64,000 bases of DNA from Deinococcus sp. Leaf326 (lineage in GTDB: Bacteria; Deinococcota; Deinococci; Deinococcales; Deinococcaceae). Positions 1 through 10,384 of the stretch are shown here, one piece after another. Each line of letters starts with the position of its first letter. Position 1 is the stretch's first letter. Below the pieces are notes generated by a model that made no database searches, had not been told where the DNA came from, and was given only the letters and a program-made list of their open reading frames with translations. Both the position numbers and the translations under genes were made by a program. Location: contig NZ_LMOM01000001.1 of assembly GCF_001424185.1 (NCBI RefSeq), forward strand, positions 337,256-401,255. Reading direction: 5' to 3'.

Positions 1-512
1 TGACCCCTCAGGGCACCTTCGCCCACGCTGACGCCCTGAGCGACGCCCTGAGCAGCAGCGACTACGCCGCGCGCGGAGCTGCCCTGCTCGTACTGGGGCA
101 GCAGGCGGGCGACCTGCTGCTCGCCGCGCCGCTGACCCGCCTGGGCTTCGCACAGATCGCTCTGGCCGCCCACTCGGCCCCCGAGGCCGAGAAGGTGTTG
201 CGTGACCTGCCGGTAGGCCCCCGGTACTTTCCGATCAGCCGCCGCGACGGATCAGTGCAGGCCCTCGCCGAGCGCAGTGACCTCGTAGTCCTGACCTCCG
301 GTGAACTGCCGCCCCGGCTGCTTCAGCCCTACCACACCCTCCTCGACCTGACTGGGCAGGCCAGGGCGGAGGGCACGGGCGCCACGGTGCTGGACCTCGA
401 ACATCTCGGCGCGCACCACCTGACCCGGCAGCTCTCACACGCGACCGGCCAGCGCCTGCACGCCCCCGAGGTGGCGGGCGCGGCGCGGGTGCTGCGGGGC
501 GAGGGCAGCTGA
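1..512 (+). CDS. C-terminal part of a shikimate dehydrogenase-like protein (5' end outside the window)
   Basis: The reading frame is open from base 3 and ends at TGA 510-512, giving about 169 residues. The visible part has a Rossmann-like segment (GAALLVLGQQAGD, then LTRLGFAQIALAAHSAPEAE, where AroE proteins place their NADP-binding fold and the arginine/threonine clamp region). It ends with a tail resembling the AroE C-terminus (LLDLTGQ, then an H..QL..ATGQRL helix). AroE reduces 3-dehydroshikimate to shikimate in aromatic amino acid synthesis. The usual glycine-rich GxGGxxRA loop is degenerate here (LGQQAGD), and the substrate-binding half is not visible, so a non-catalytic paralogue or another Rossmann protein remains possible. 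It is followed directly by a strong hairpin terminator. Confidence 0.5.
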   Translation, partial: TPQGTFAHADALSDALSSSDYAARGAALLVLGQQAGDLLLAAPLTRLGFAQIALAAHSAPEAEKVLRDLPVGPRYFPISRRDGSVQALAERSDLVVLTSGELPPRLLQPYHTLLDLTGQARAEGTGATVLDLEHLGAHHLTRQLSHATGQRLHAPEVAGAARVLRGEGS

Positions 513-513
513 G

Positions 514-563
514 GGCAGCGGTAAGGGAGGCGGCTGAGCAAAGCCGCCTCCCTTACCGCTGCC
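514..563. terminator. Bidirectional intrinsic terminator hairpin
   Basis: Perfect 22-bp inverted repeat (514-535 and 542-563) with a six-base loop GAGCAA. It lies between the convergent aroE-like gene and miaB, so it can end both transcripts. The flanks carry no long T run. Confidence 0.8.
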
Positions 564-572
564 TCTTAAGGC

Positions 573-1952
<1,380 letters not shown>

Positions 1953-2039
1953 GTCACTCCTCCCGGCCGAACGGAGGGATTCCGGGGCCGTCTTTCCGCC
2001 TGGGGGGCACTTTCTGTGCCGCCGCGCGGGCCGCTCGCC

Positions 2040-2045
2040 AGCATA
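2040..2045 (-). promoter_or_regulatory. Possible -10 box for miaB
   Basis: TATGCT on the minus strand, about 88 bases before the miaB start. It matches the -10 hexamer used elsewhere in this window, but no clear -35 is visible. Confidence 0.35.
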
Positions 2046-2105
2046 CCAGAGCGGAGAAACGGGGCCGGCCGGGAACCGGAGGCGCGTCCGGGGCGTACCG
2101 GGAGC

Positions 2106-2315
2106 ATGCAGGGCTTCCTGGATTTCCTAGAAGGACTCGTGACCCTCTCGCAGCTCAGCGTCCGGGGCGGCGTGCTGCTGATGGGCCTGCTCGTTCTCGT
2201 GGCCGGTGGGCTCCTCGCCGTCGACGCGGTGGTGATCGCCGGATTGCTGCTCACCGCAGGCGCACTTCTGAGCTACCTCTGGAGTCTGCTGCGCTGGCTG
2301 GCCCGCCGGTTCTGA
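2106..2315 (+). CDS. Small membrane protein, 69 residues
   Basis: Starts at ATG 2106 behind GGGAG. The protein is almost entirely hydrophobic from residue 18 on, with two likely membrane helices ([17 protein letters not shown] and [17 protein letters not shown]) and a basic tail LLRWLARRF, suggesting the C-terminus faces the cytoplasm. No family was recognised. It ends four bases before the end of the convergent lipoprotein gene. A longer frame covering the miaB antisense strand exists in the same register but has no coding character. Confidence 0.6.
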   Translation: MQGFLDFLEGLVTLSQLSVRGGVLLMGLLVLVAGGLLAVDAVVIAGLLLTAGALLSYLWSLLRWLARRF

Positions 2316-2318
2316 GCT

Positions 2319-2762
2319 TCAGGGCGTCGCCGTCACCTTGTTGAGCGTCACGTTGTAGGGAAACAGTTCCCGGCCCAGCAGGACGGTCTTGAGCTGCCCG
2401 GCGATGGTCCCGCCGCGCAGCTCACCGTGCAGCGCCGCGCGGTACTTGTCGCCGCCTTCGTACATGGTGAGGTCGATCGCCCCCCCACCCTCGGCCGGCC
2501 GGAAGCTGCCGGTCGCGGCGTAGGCCTTCTTGCTTTCCAGATTGGTCAGGACGCCGCTGGCCCGGCCCGCACGCTCCTGCACGTTCAGGACCAGCCGGTA
2601 GGGCACGCGGCCGGTGATGCCGTTGCCCACGCCCTCGTAGGTGCCGTTCACCGCCCGTTCCAGCGGCGTCTCGGGGTTGATGTACGCCCCGATGGCGCAG
2701 CCGCCCAGCGCGGGCGCGAGCAGGAGGGCGGCGAGGGGCAGTGCGGCGCGGGCAGGGGACAT
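2319..2762 (-). CDS. Predicted lipoprotein, 147 residues, unknown function
   Basis: A typical lipoprotein signal ends in the lipobox LGGC at about Cys22, so the mature protein is probably lipid-anchored outside the inner membrane. The remainder is rich in beta-strand pattern (TYEGVGNGITGRVPYRLVLN; later repeated short polar/hydrophobic alternation), like small secreted beta-barrel or lipocalin-like domains. No family was recognised. TAAGCT stands six bases before the ATG, so the transcript is probably leaderless. Confidence 0.75.
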   Translation of the reverse strand: MSPARAALPLAALLLAPALGGCAIGAYINPETPLERAVNGTYEGVGNGITGRVPYRLVLNVQERAGRASGVLTNLESKKAYAATGSFRPAEGGGAIDLTMYEGGDKYRAALHGELRGGTIAGQLKTVLLGRELFPYNVTLNKVTATP

Positions 2763-2768
2763 GGGCCG

Positions 2769-2774
2769 AGCTTA
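2769..2774 (-). promoter_or_regulatory. -10 box of a leaderless promoter (lipoprotein at 2762)
   Basis: TAAGCT, six bases before the start codon; transcription would begin at the A of ATG. Confidence 0.6.
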
Positions 2775-2828
2775 CGGACCCCTCATGAACGGGGTCTGAC
2801 GCGCGCCCAGACAGACGGCACTTGAGGT

Positions 2829-3272
2829 CTAGCGGCTGCGCCGCTCCTGCTGGCGCATGGGCATGGTATCGATGAGGCTGCCGACCGTCTTCAGACTGGG
2901 AGGCGAGCCGTAACGCGCCTTCACGCCCGTGTCCTTGCCGATCAGGGTCGCGGGGCCGTACTGCGCACCCGCCTGGCCACCGGGGTCGGCCAGCAGGGTG
3001 AGCATGAGGGTGCCGGGCCCCCGCAGCCGGACGTCGCCGGGCGGCAGCAGGGCCACCACGCGCAGGTCGTAACCCTGCAATACCGCGTCCTGGCGGCGCA
3101 TCTCTGCCAGGTAGGCAGCGGAGGGCCGGTTTACGACGAGCACCCGCTCGCGTCCCAGGACGCCCGACAGCGACCAGGGTTGTCCGGCACCGGTCCGGAG
3201 ATTCAGGGACGCGGTGCCGGCCAGCCCACTTCCCAGGGCCGTCACGGCGAGCAGGCGAGCAACGAGGGTCAT
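2829..3272 (-). CDS. DUF4174 domain secreted protein
   Basis: 147 residues with an N-terminal signal peptide (basic start, then LLAVTALGSGLAGTAS). The rest matches the DUF4174 pattern as remembered: RERVLVVNRPS near the start, LIGKDTGVKARY in the middle and IDTMPMRQQE at the end. These proteins have a thioredoxin-like fold without the cysteine pair, and their biochemical role is not known. ATG 3272 is chosen because the signal peptide begins there. GAGGGT precedes it closely, so the ribosome site is weak. It lies downstream of the acyl-CoA dehydrogenase in the same orientation, 89 bases away. Confidence 0.8.
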   Translation of the reverse strand: MTLVARLLAVTALGSGLAGTASLNLRTGAGQPWSLSGVLGRERVLVVNRPSAAYLAEMRRQDAVLQGYDLRVVALLPPGDVRLRGPGTLMLTLLADPGGQAGAQYGPATLIGKDTGVKARYGSPPSLKTVGSLIDTMPMRQQERRSR

Positions 3273-3361
3273 ACCCTCAGTGTGGGGCGGCGGGACGTGT
3301 GGGAAGTAGGAAGCAGAGCAAGGCCGCTTGAGGCCCTGGCCCCTGCCCCGCCCCAACTGCC

Positions 3362-4537
<1,176 letters not shown>

Positions 4538-4543
4538 GATCCC

Positions 4544-4549
4544 AGGCTA
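4544..4549 (-). promoter_or_regulatory. -10 box of a leaderless promoter (acyl-CoA dehydrogenase at 4537)
   Basis: TAGCCT six bases before the ATG; it overlaps the operator at 4547-4564. Confidence 0.6.
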
Positions 4550-4564
4550 CCAAACGGTTGTTAG
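4547..4564. promoter_or_regulatory. TetR-type operator candidate upstream of acyl-CoA dehydrogenase
   Basis: CTACCAAACGGTTGTTAG is an imperfect palindrome (14 of 18 positions symmetric). It overlaps the -10 box and spacer of the promoter. Its reverse complement matches the perfect-armed site at 20824-20841 at 13 of 18 positions. Bases 4551-4564 fit the pattern CNAACGNNCGTTNG, recalled for the Thermus PaaR repressor, with one mismatch. Confidence 0.55.
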
Positions 4565-4643
4565 GAGATGCGGAGTGCTCGGTGCAGGGTAAGGGGCACA
4601 GGAAGGGCCGAGGAAAGAGGGAGCGGCTCCGTCCCCTCTGGCC

Positions 4644-4895
4644 TCACTCTCCGGCCACCTCCCGCGCCAGCGCCTCCTTGATCCCCCGGCCGCGCCACCC
4701 ACTCTCGACGAAAACCGCCTCGCCGCCCTCCCAGCGCAGGTGTGCGCCGATCACAGCTCCACCGGCGATCGCCAGGGCGGCAGCGGCCAGGTCCGACAAC
4801 GGCGCCCCGGGACACAGGCGGGCGGCGGCAGTTCTCAGCGCCGGGGCCAGAGGCAGAGGCGGGCGGGTCACGCGGACACGGGCAGGCAGGCTCAC
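4644..4895 (-). CDS. Hypothetical protein, 83 residues
   Basis: No family recognised. The GTG at 4895 is preferred because a TACACT box lies seven bases before it, the leaderless arrangement common here. Earlier in-frame ATGs at 4949 and 4976 have no ribosome site. The protein has an alanine/leucine-rich helical centre followed by GGAVIGAHLRWEGGEAVFVESGW, a beta-hairpin-like stretch, and a short basic/acidic helix at the end. It is divergent from the small membrane protein at 5030. Confidence 0.5.
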   Translation of the reverse strand: MSLPARVRVTRPPLPLAPALRTAAARLCPGAPLSDLAAAALAIAGGAVIGAHLRWEGGEAVFVESGWRGRGIKEALAREVAGE

Positions 4896-4902
4896 GCGGC
4901 CG

Positions 4903-4908
4903 AGTGTA
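4903..4908 (-). promoter_or_regulatory. -10 box of a leaderless promoter (gene at 4895)
   Basis: TACACT seven bases before a GTG start. Confidence 0.5.
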
Positions 4909-4971
4909 GCGGGCGCGGCCTCCCCAAGGGGACCAGCACGCTCCTTCATGACGGCGCTCACGCCCGACCCG

Positions 4972-4977
4972 TACAAT
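4972..4977 (+). promoter_or_regulatory. -10 box for the membrane protein at 5030
   Basis: TACAAT; transcription would start near 4984, leaving a leader of about 46 bases that carries a GGGAGG ribosome site. Confidence 0.45.
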
Positions 4978-5029
4978 GCGCGCCGATGACAGGCCGCCCA
5001 CGACCGACGGACCGAACCGGGAGGCGACC

Positions 5030-5269
5030 TTGCGTGCGCTGGCCTGGATACTGACTGTGCTGCTGGGGGTGCTGGGGCTGGGGCTGGCTGCGCTGGCGCT
5101 GGGCGCTTTCGCCTCGCTGAACCTCGCCGCGCCGCTGTGGCTGCGCTCGCTGGGCACCCTGAGCACCCTCGCGCTGGGCGGAGCTGGCGGTTTCGCGCAC
5201 GCGGTCACCCTATCGTTGCTCGCCAGCGCGCTGCTGGGACTGGCGGCCTACCTCAAACCCCGCGCCTGA
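5030..5269 (+). CDS. Small membrane protein, 79 residues
   Basis: TTG 5030 is chosen because GGGAGG stands five bases before it; the in-frame ATG at 4976 lies inside the likely -10 box. The protein has three hydrophobic stretches (ILTVLLGVLGLGLAALALGA; LGTLSTLALGGAGGFAHAV; LSLLASALLGLAAYL) and a KPRA tail, consistent with a small inner-membrane protein. No family was recognised. Confidence 0.55.
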   Translation: MRALAWILTVLLGVLGLGLAALALGAFASLNLAAPLWLRSLGTLSTLALGGAGGFAHAVTLSLLASALLGLAAYLKPRA

Positions 5270-5456
5270 GCGGCGCGTGGGCCGGCCGCGTACAGGCACC
5301 CTACCCGCGCGGTAGAGGCCACCAGACCTCTGCTGACTGGCCGCTTTCCGCGCCAGTTCTCCGCGCTGCTCGGCCCCGGGCTTCCCCGGAGGCCGTATAA
5401 GATGGGACGGCCCGGGAGCGGGGCCCTGCCTGCCCGCCCCCGTCTGGAGGCCCCCT

Positions 5457-5885
5457 ATGGAACCCCTGCTCATTCAAGACGTCCTGGCGACCCTCCCCCA
5501 CCGCTTTCCCTTCGTCCTCGTGGACCGGGTCCTGAGTGTGGAGGGCGGCGTGGTCCACGCCATCAAGAACGTGACCATCAACGAGCCCTTCTTTCCCGGC
5601 CACTTTCCGCAGGAGCCGGTCATGCCGGGCGTCCTGATCACCGAGGCGCTGGCGCAGGCGAGCATGTTCTGCCTGCACGGCCAGACCGAACCCGGCACGG
5701 TGGGCTACCTCGCCGGCATCGAGGGCGCCCGCTTCAAGCGCAAGGTGATTCCGGGCGACCAACTGCACCTGCACGCCAAGCTGGAATTCCTGCGCCGGGG
5801 CCTGGGCAAGACGACCTGCCGCGCCGAGGTAGACGGTGTGGTGGCCGCCGAAGCGACGATCCTGTTCGCGGTGGCCAAGCCGTGA
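5457..5885 (+). CDS. fabZ: 3-hydroxyacyl-[acyl-carrier-protein] dehydratase FabZ
   Basis: 142 residues, normal for FabZ, which dehydrates 3-hydroxyacyl-ACP to trans-2-enoyl-ACP in fatty acid synthesis. The hot-dog fold signatures are clear: [13 protein letters not shown] near the start, then the active site with His49 (FFPGHFP) and Glu63 (GVLITEAL). GGAGG lies seven bases before the ATG, and a TATAAGAT stretch at 5397-5404 may serve as -10. In LPS-making bacteria fabZ sits with lpx genes. Here it is followed instead by an LptF/G-like permease, a glycosyltransferase and a deacetylase, which suggests a link to envelope glycolipid synthesis. Confidence 0.95.
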   Translation: MEPLLIQDVLATLPHRFPFVLVDRVLSVEGGVVHAIKNVTINEPFFPGHFPQEPVMPGVLITEALAQASMFCLHGQTEPGTVGYLAGIEGARFKRKVIPGDQLHLHAKLEFLRRGLGKTTCRAEVDGVVAAEATILFAVAKP

Positions 5886-5970
5886 CCGGGCGGTGGGCTG
5901 CGGGCCACGGGCCGTGCGCGTTCTCCGCTGCCCACGGCCCTGACGCCGCGGCCCCGGAGAGGGCCGCGTC

Positions 5971-7116
5971 TTGACCCGCCTCACCCGCCTCGTCACGGCC
6001 GAACTCGTACCGCCGCTGCTAGCGGGCACGCTGCTGTTCACGGCGATCCTGAGCTTCGGGTACTTCTTCATCTCCAGCCAGTGGCTCGCGGGAGTGCCCG
6101 TGAGCCTCATTGCGCGCTGGATCGGCTACCAGATGCCCGACACGCTGGTCAAGGTGCTGCCCATGGCGGTGGTCCTCATGACCGTGGTGGCCTTCGGGCG
6201 CATGAACACCGAGCGCGAGCTCGTGGCAGTGCAGTCGGGCGGCCTGAGCCTGGGGCGTCTGGCGCGGCCGGCGGCGGTGCTGGGGCTGCTCGTCACGGCA
6301 CTGAGCGTATGGCTGAGCCTGTGGGTCGCGCCGCGCGCCAACGTCGAGACGCGTGGGCTGTACTGGGACGCCCTGACCGGCGCGGGTCTGTCGCAACTAA
6401 GCGGCAAGACGGTGGACCTGGGCGCGGGCCTGACCCTCTATATCCAGGGCTACGACGCGGCCAGCCGGGAGATGCGCGGCGTGCGCGTCGAGAAGTGGCA
6501 GGCCGACAACCCCAGACGCGGCACAGTCATCTTCGCCGACCGGGGCACCTTCGAAAACAACCAGCTCTCGCTGCGCGGGTACGGCGTGTACGGCGTGGAC
6601 TACGGCGCGGTCAAGGCCCTGTCGGCCGTGCCGGACAACGACCCGGCGGCGCTCCAGGCCGCCGTGCAGGCCGTGTTTCCCAGCGTGGTGGTGCCGCAGA
6701 ACGACACCGACCCGCTGAACGTAGACACGGGGCTGTCGCGCAAGCAGACGCTGGCGCAGTACGCCGATGCCATCGGCGCCGACAGTGAGGGCTGGCCGGA
6801 ACTCATCACGGCCCTGACCGCCCCCGGCGTGAAGGACAGTGACCGCGCGGCCGCCCGGCTCAGCCTGAACCGCAAGCTGGCGCTGCCCTTCGCTAACCTC
6901 GTGCTCGTGCTCGCGGCCCTGCCCTTCGCCCTGCGCTTCGGGCGCACGCTGGGTGTCAGCCTGGGCGTGGCGCTCCTCATCGCGGTGGCCTACTACCTGC
7001 TGTTCTCGGTGGGCCTGAGCCTCGCCGGGCTGGTGCCGGGGCTGCCCGAGCTGGGCGTGTGGCTCGCCAATATCGTCTTCGCGCTGGGTGGGCTGTGGCT
7101 GCTGAGGCGCTCATGA
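5971..7116 (+). CDS. LptF/LptG (YjgP/YjgQ) family permease
   Basis: 381 residues with the LptF/G architecture. Three N-terminal membrane helices are visible (TLLFTAILSFGYFFI, LPMAVVLMTVVAF, VLGLLVTALSVWLSL), then a beta-jellyroll-like periplasmic domain (residues ~130-270) and C-terminal helices. The motif FGRMNTERELVAVQSGG is the family's cytoplasmic coupling helix. In Gram-negatives this family forms the membrane part of the LPS extractor LptBFG. Deinococci are not known to make LPS, so the cargo here is probably another lipid or glycolipid. TTG 5971 is the likely start, with GGAGAGG about nine bases upstream. Its stop overlaps the next gene's start by four bases. Confidence 0.87.
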   Translation: MTRLTRLVTAELVPPLLAGTLLFTAILSFGYFFISSQWLAGVPVSLIARWIGYQMPDTLVKVLPMAVVLMTVVAFGRMNTERELVAVQSGGLSLGRLARPAAVLGLLVTALSVWLSLWVAPRANVETRGLYWDALTGAGLSQLSGKTVDLGAGLTLYIQGYDAASREMRGVRVEKWQADNPRRGTVIFADRGTFENNQLSLRGYGVYGVDYGAVKALSAVPDNDPAALQAAVQAVFPSVVVPQNDTDPLNVDTGLSRKQTLAQYADAIGADSEGWPELITALTAPGVKDSDRAAARLSLNRKLALPFANLVLVLAALPFALRFGRTLGVSLGVALLIAVAYYLLFSVGLSLAGLVPGLPELGVWLANIVFALGGLWLLRRS

Positions 7117-8243
7117 CGGGGGGCCAGATGGACGAACTGCGCGCGCTGTTCGTCTCGGCGTCCATCGGGTCGGGGCACCAGCAGGCGCAGCGGGCCGTGC
7201 AGGCGGCCCTGCGCGCGCGCGGCGTACCCTTTCAGGACTTCCACGGCGACGCGGTCGAGTACCTGAACGCTCCCGAGCGCACCCTCACGGTGGACCTCTA
7301 CAACTTCGAGCTGCGGCACGCTCCATGGATGTACCAGGGCTTCTACCGCTTCACCGACCTTGAACATCCCATCAACTTCATCAGCAAGGGCTTTACTCGG
7401 GTGGGCCTGCGCGGGATGCTGGCCGATCTGGAGCGCAGCCGTCCCGACCTCGTTCTGAGCAGCTACTGGGCCTCGACGGCGCTGGCGGGCACGGCGCGGC
7501 GGCGCACCGGGCGCCAGTTCCTGAACGCCCTCATCGTCACCGACTACCGCGTGCACTACCACTGGGTCCGGCAGGAGGCCGAGTTGCTGTTCGTCGCCTC
7601 GCCCGAGACCAAGGAGCAGATGGTGGCGCGCGGCATGGCGGCTGGGAAGGTCGTCGTGAGCGGCATTCCTATCTCGCCGGTCTACCGTGAGCTGCTGGGC
7701 GCAGACCGGAATGACCTGCGCCGCCGCCACGGCCTGCGTGAAGACCGGCCCCTGATCCTGATCTCGGGCGGGGGCACGGGCACCTTCCGCGCGCAGGCGG
7801 CGGCGCTCGATACGCTCGCCAACCTGGGACGCGCGGTGCAGGTCCTCGTGCTGGCCGGCGCGCGTGAGCAGGGCACCGAGGTCCGCGGCGGCGCGACCAT
7901 CCACCATCTCGGGTACACGGCCGCCTTTCCCGAGCTGCTGGCCGCCTCCGACCTCGTGGTGGGGAAAGCCGGCGGCCTGACGGTGGCCGAGGCGACTGCG
8001 CTGGGCATCCCTATGGTCGTCCACGCACCGATTCCGGGGCAGGAGGAACACAACGCCGACTACCTGGAACGCGGCGGCGCCGGCCTGTGGGCGCGCGGGC
8101 CCGCCGACCTGCGCCGGGCGGTGCTGCGCGCCCTGGACCCCGACGAGCACGCCCGCCTGAGTGCGGGCAGCCGCGTGCTGGGTGTACCCGACGCCGCCGA
8201 CCGCGTGGCGGACGCCCTCCTGCGCGCCCTGGGCCGGGCGTGA
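7113..8243 (+). CDS. MGDG-synthase-type glycosyltransferase (GT28)
   Basis: 376 residues. The N-terminal MGDG_synth domain begins with ALFVSASIGSGHQQAQRAV, the family's SxGxGHxxA loop, followed by YNFELRHAPWMYQGFYRF. The C-terminal GT28 half has SGGGTGTFRAQAAAL and the donor-binding VVGKAGGLTVAEATALGIPMV. Relatives transfer galactose or glucose from a UDP-sugar to diacylglycerol. ATG 7113 overlaps the permease stop (ATGA). ATG 7128 has a better ribosome site (GGGGGG six bases away) and may be used instead. The overlap with the permease and the deacetylase argues for one operon making and exporting a glycolipid. Confidence 0.9.
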   Translation: MTGGQMDELRALFVSASIGSGHQQAQRAVQAALRARGVPFQDFHGDAVEYLNAPERTLTVDLYNFELRHAPWMYQGFYRFTDLEHPINFISKGFTRVGLRGMLADLERSRPDLVLSSYWASTALAGTARRRTGRQFLNALIVTDYRVHYHWVRQEAELLFVASPETKEQMVARGMAAGKVVVSGIPISPVYRELLGADRNDLRRRHGLREDRPLILISGGGTGTFRAQAAALDTLANLGRAVQVLVLAGAREQGTEVRGGATIHHLGYTAAFPELLAASDLVVGKAGGLTVAEATALGIPMVVHAPIPGQEEHNADYLERGGAGLWARGPADLRRAVLRALDPDEHARLSAGSRVLGVPDAADRVADALLRALGRA

Positions 8244-9499
8244 CCAGGGCTGGGAAGCGCGGCCGGGCGTGGGTGCCGGGCGCCGGCGCCGGACTGGGGC
8301 TGGTCCTGCTCGCCTCCATAGGCCTGCCCTACGTGCTCGTGCAGCTCGCCGGCCTGGGCCTGATCCGCGAGGGCCGCAAAGCCAGACGCGAGCTGGCCCT
8401 CACCTTTGACGACGGGCCCGATCCCCAGACCACACCCGCCGTGCTCGACGCCCTGGCGGCGGCTGGAGCGCAGGCCACCTTCTTCGTGGTCACACCGCGC
8501 GCACGCGCGCACCCGGAGCTCATCGCGCGGATGCTGGCGGAGGGCCACCAGGTCGAGCCGCACGCACAGCGCCATGTCCACGCCTGGCTGCGCACGCCCT
8601 GGGGAGCCGCCCGCGATCCCCTGTGGGCCGCGCGGCAGCTCGCGGCGATCACCGGGCAGCCCGCCACGTTGCACCGGCCGCCACACGGCGCCTACACGCT
8701 GGGCACGCTGTGGGGACAGCGCCGCGCCGGGGTCCGGGGAGCGCACTGGTCGGTCGAGGGCCGCGACTGGCACCCCGCCTCCACGCCCCGGAGCGTCCGC
8801 GAGCGGCTGGGACGGCTGGTGTACCCCGGCGCGGTGGTCGTGCTGCACGACGCCGGCCCCGGCGCCCGCGTGACCGTCCCGCTGCTGCCGGACCTGCTGG
8901 CCGACCTGCGGGCGCGCGGCTACGGTTTTGTGACCATGGGCGGGCTCGGCGGCGCGCAGCCCGGCGACCTCGCGGCGCTGCGGCGCCGGGCCTTTTTGCT
9001 CCTCGACCACCTGTTCGACCGCGCCGGCAACATCCGGCCGGTGGGTGGGCGGGCCGATACGCTGTTCCGGCTGGGTCCGGTGGCCTTTCCGCTGGCCGGC
9101 GTACGGCTGGCCGACGGCACGCCGGTCCCGAAGGGCACCCCCGCCGCCGAGTTCCATGTCAACAACCCGCTCATTGTAGATATCGGGCCGCGCAACGCCG
9201 TGCGGCAGGGCCGGTCGCGCGATCTGCCCTTCATGGCGCGCGACCTGGCGTCCCGCCCGGACCTGCGGGACGCCGAGGTGATCTTCTGCCTCTCGGCCCT
9301 GTCGCCGCTGCTGGGAATCGTGCATTTCGAGATGCAGACCATTCCGGCGGCCGACGAACGGCGGCTGCGGCGCTGGGCCAACGTGCTGCGCTGGGTATAC
9401 GGCAGCCAGGGCGAGGCCCAGCCGCCGCGCCTGAGCATCCTGAGCCGCGCCGAATACCTGCGGCTGTACGGCGAACAAACGGAACCCGGCGCCTCCTGA
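8240..9499 (+). CDS. Polysaccharide deacetylase (NodB domain) with YkoP-like C-terminal domain
   Basis: 419 residues. An N-terminal membrane anchor (LGLVLLASIGLPYVLVQLAGLGL) is followed by a complete NodB (CE4) domain: TFDDGPDP with the catalytic and metal Asp, HAQRH as the metal-binding histidines, HRPPHGAY and VVLHDAG. From about residue 240 a second domain (LFDRAGNIRPVGGRADTLF onward) resembles the YkoP proteins that accompany MGDG-type transferases in Bacillus; that match is from memory. GTG 8240 overlaps the previous stop (GTGA). It probably removes acetyl groups from an N-acetylated sugar outside the membrane, perhaps the lipid-linked sugar built by its neighbour. Confidence 0.88.
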   Translation: MTRAGKRGRAWVPGAGAGLGLVLLASIGLPYVLVQLAGLGLIREGRKARRELALTFDDGPDPQTTPAVLDALAAAGAQATFFVVTPRARAHPELIARMLAEGHQVEPHAQRHVHAWLRTPWGAARDPLWAARQLAAITGQPATLHRPPHGAYTLGTLWGQRRAGVRGAHWSVEGRDWHPASTPRSVRERLGRLVYPGAVVVLHDAGPGARVTVPLLPDLLADLRARGYGFVTMGGLGGAQPGDLAALRRRAFLLLDHLFDRAGNIRPVGGRADTLFRLGPVAFPLAGVRLADGTPVPKGTPAAEFHVNNPLIVDIGPRNAVRQGRSRDLPFMARDLASRPDLRDAEVIFCLSALSPLLGIVHFEMQTIPAADERRLRRWANVLRWVYGSQGEAQPPRLSILSRAEYLRLYGEQTEPGAS

Positions 9500-9600
9500 T
9501 CGGGACTGCGCCTGGTGACCTGCCGCGAACTCCTCCTGTTCTCCCTATTCCCTCTGGTTGGATGAACCCCGGAAGACTGCTGGGGACCGTGGAAGTCCGT

Positions 9601-10362
9601 ATGAACGCTACCCTGGACAGCGTGGATTACGACGATTTCTCCGAGCTGTACGACCACCAGTACGACCTGTACCGCGACGACCTGCACTTCTACGCCGGGC
9701 TGGCGGAGCGCGCGCCGGGCCGCGTGCTGGAGATCGGCTCGGGCACCGGCCGCGTGACCGCCTTCCTGGCCCGCCGGGGGGCCCAGGTCACCGGCCTGGA
9801 ACCCAGCGCCCGCATGATCGGGCGGGCGCGCGAGCGGGCGGAGCGCGAGGGTCTGAGCCTGGACTTCGTGCAGGGCGACGCGGGCAGCTTCGCGCTGCCG
9901 GAGCGTTTCGGCCTCATCCTGGCGCCCTTCAACGCGCTCATGCACCTCTACACGCCCGCCGAGCAGCTCGCAGCGCTGCGCAATATCCGCGCGCACCTCG
10001 CGCCGGGTGGGACCTTCGCCTTCGACCTCTACCTGCCGCGCTTCGGGGCACTGGGCACGCTGCGCCACGAGGGCGAGACCTTCTATGCGCCGGACGGCGC
10101 GCGTACCGACGTCTTCCTGGTGCAGCGCCATGACCCGCCCGCACAGCTGCTCACCACCGAGTATTTCGCCGATACGACCACGCCGCAGGGCCAGCTCTCG
10201 CGGCGGCACTACACCCTCACGCAGCGCTACTACACCCGTTTCGAGGCCGAGTGGCTGCTGCGCTGCGCGGGCTTCGCGGCTCCGCGCGTGACCGGGAGCT
10301 TTCAGGGCGGCCCCGTCACCGAGAACAGCGAGGTGATGGTCTTCCAGACGCAGGGCGAGTGA
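9601..10362 (+). CDS. Class I SAM-dependent methyltransferase
   Basis: 253 residues. SAM-binding motif I is VLEIGSGTGRVTAFLA, followed by the acidic end of strand 2 (VTGLEPS), the motif-II region LDFVQGDAGSF and the post-motif LAPGGTFAFDLYLP. The fold is the Methyltransf_25/11 type. The substrate cannot be read. ATG 9601 has GGAAG six bases upstream; an in-frame ATG at 9562 would add 13 residues of unconvincing sequence. It follows the glycolipid operon after 101 bases and may be read from it. Confidence 0.88.
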   Translation: MNATLDSVDYDDFSELYDHQYDLYRDDLHFYAGLAERAPGRVLEIGSGTGRVTAFLARRGAQVTGLEPSARMIGRARERAEREGLSLDFVQGDAGSFALPERFGLILAPFNALMHLYTPAEQLAALRNIRAHLAPGGTFAFDLYLPRFGALGTLRHEGETFYAPDGARTDVFLVQRHDPPAQLLTTEYFADTTTPQGQLSRRHYTLTQRYYTRFEAEWLLRCAGFAAPRVTGSFQGGPVTENSEVMVFQTQGE

Positions 10363-10384
10363 CTCGGCGCGTTCCCTGGACCCG

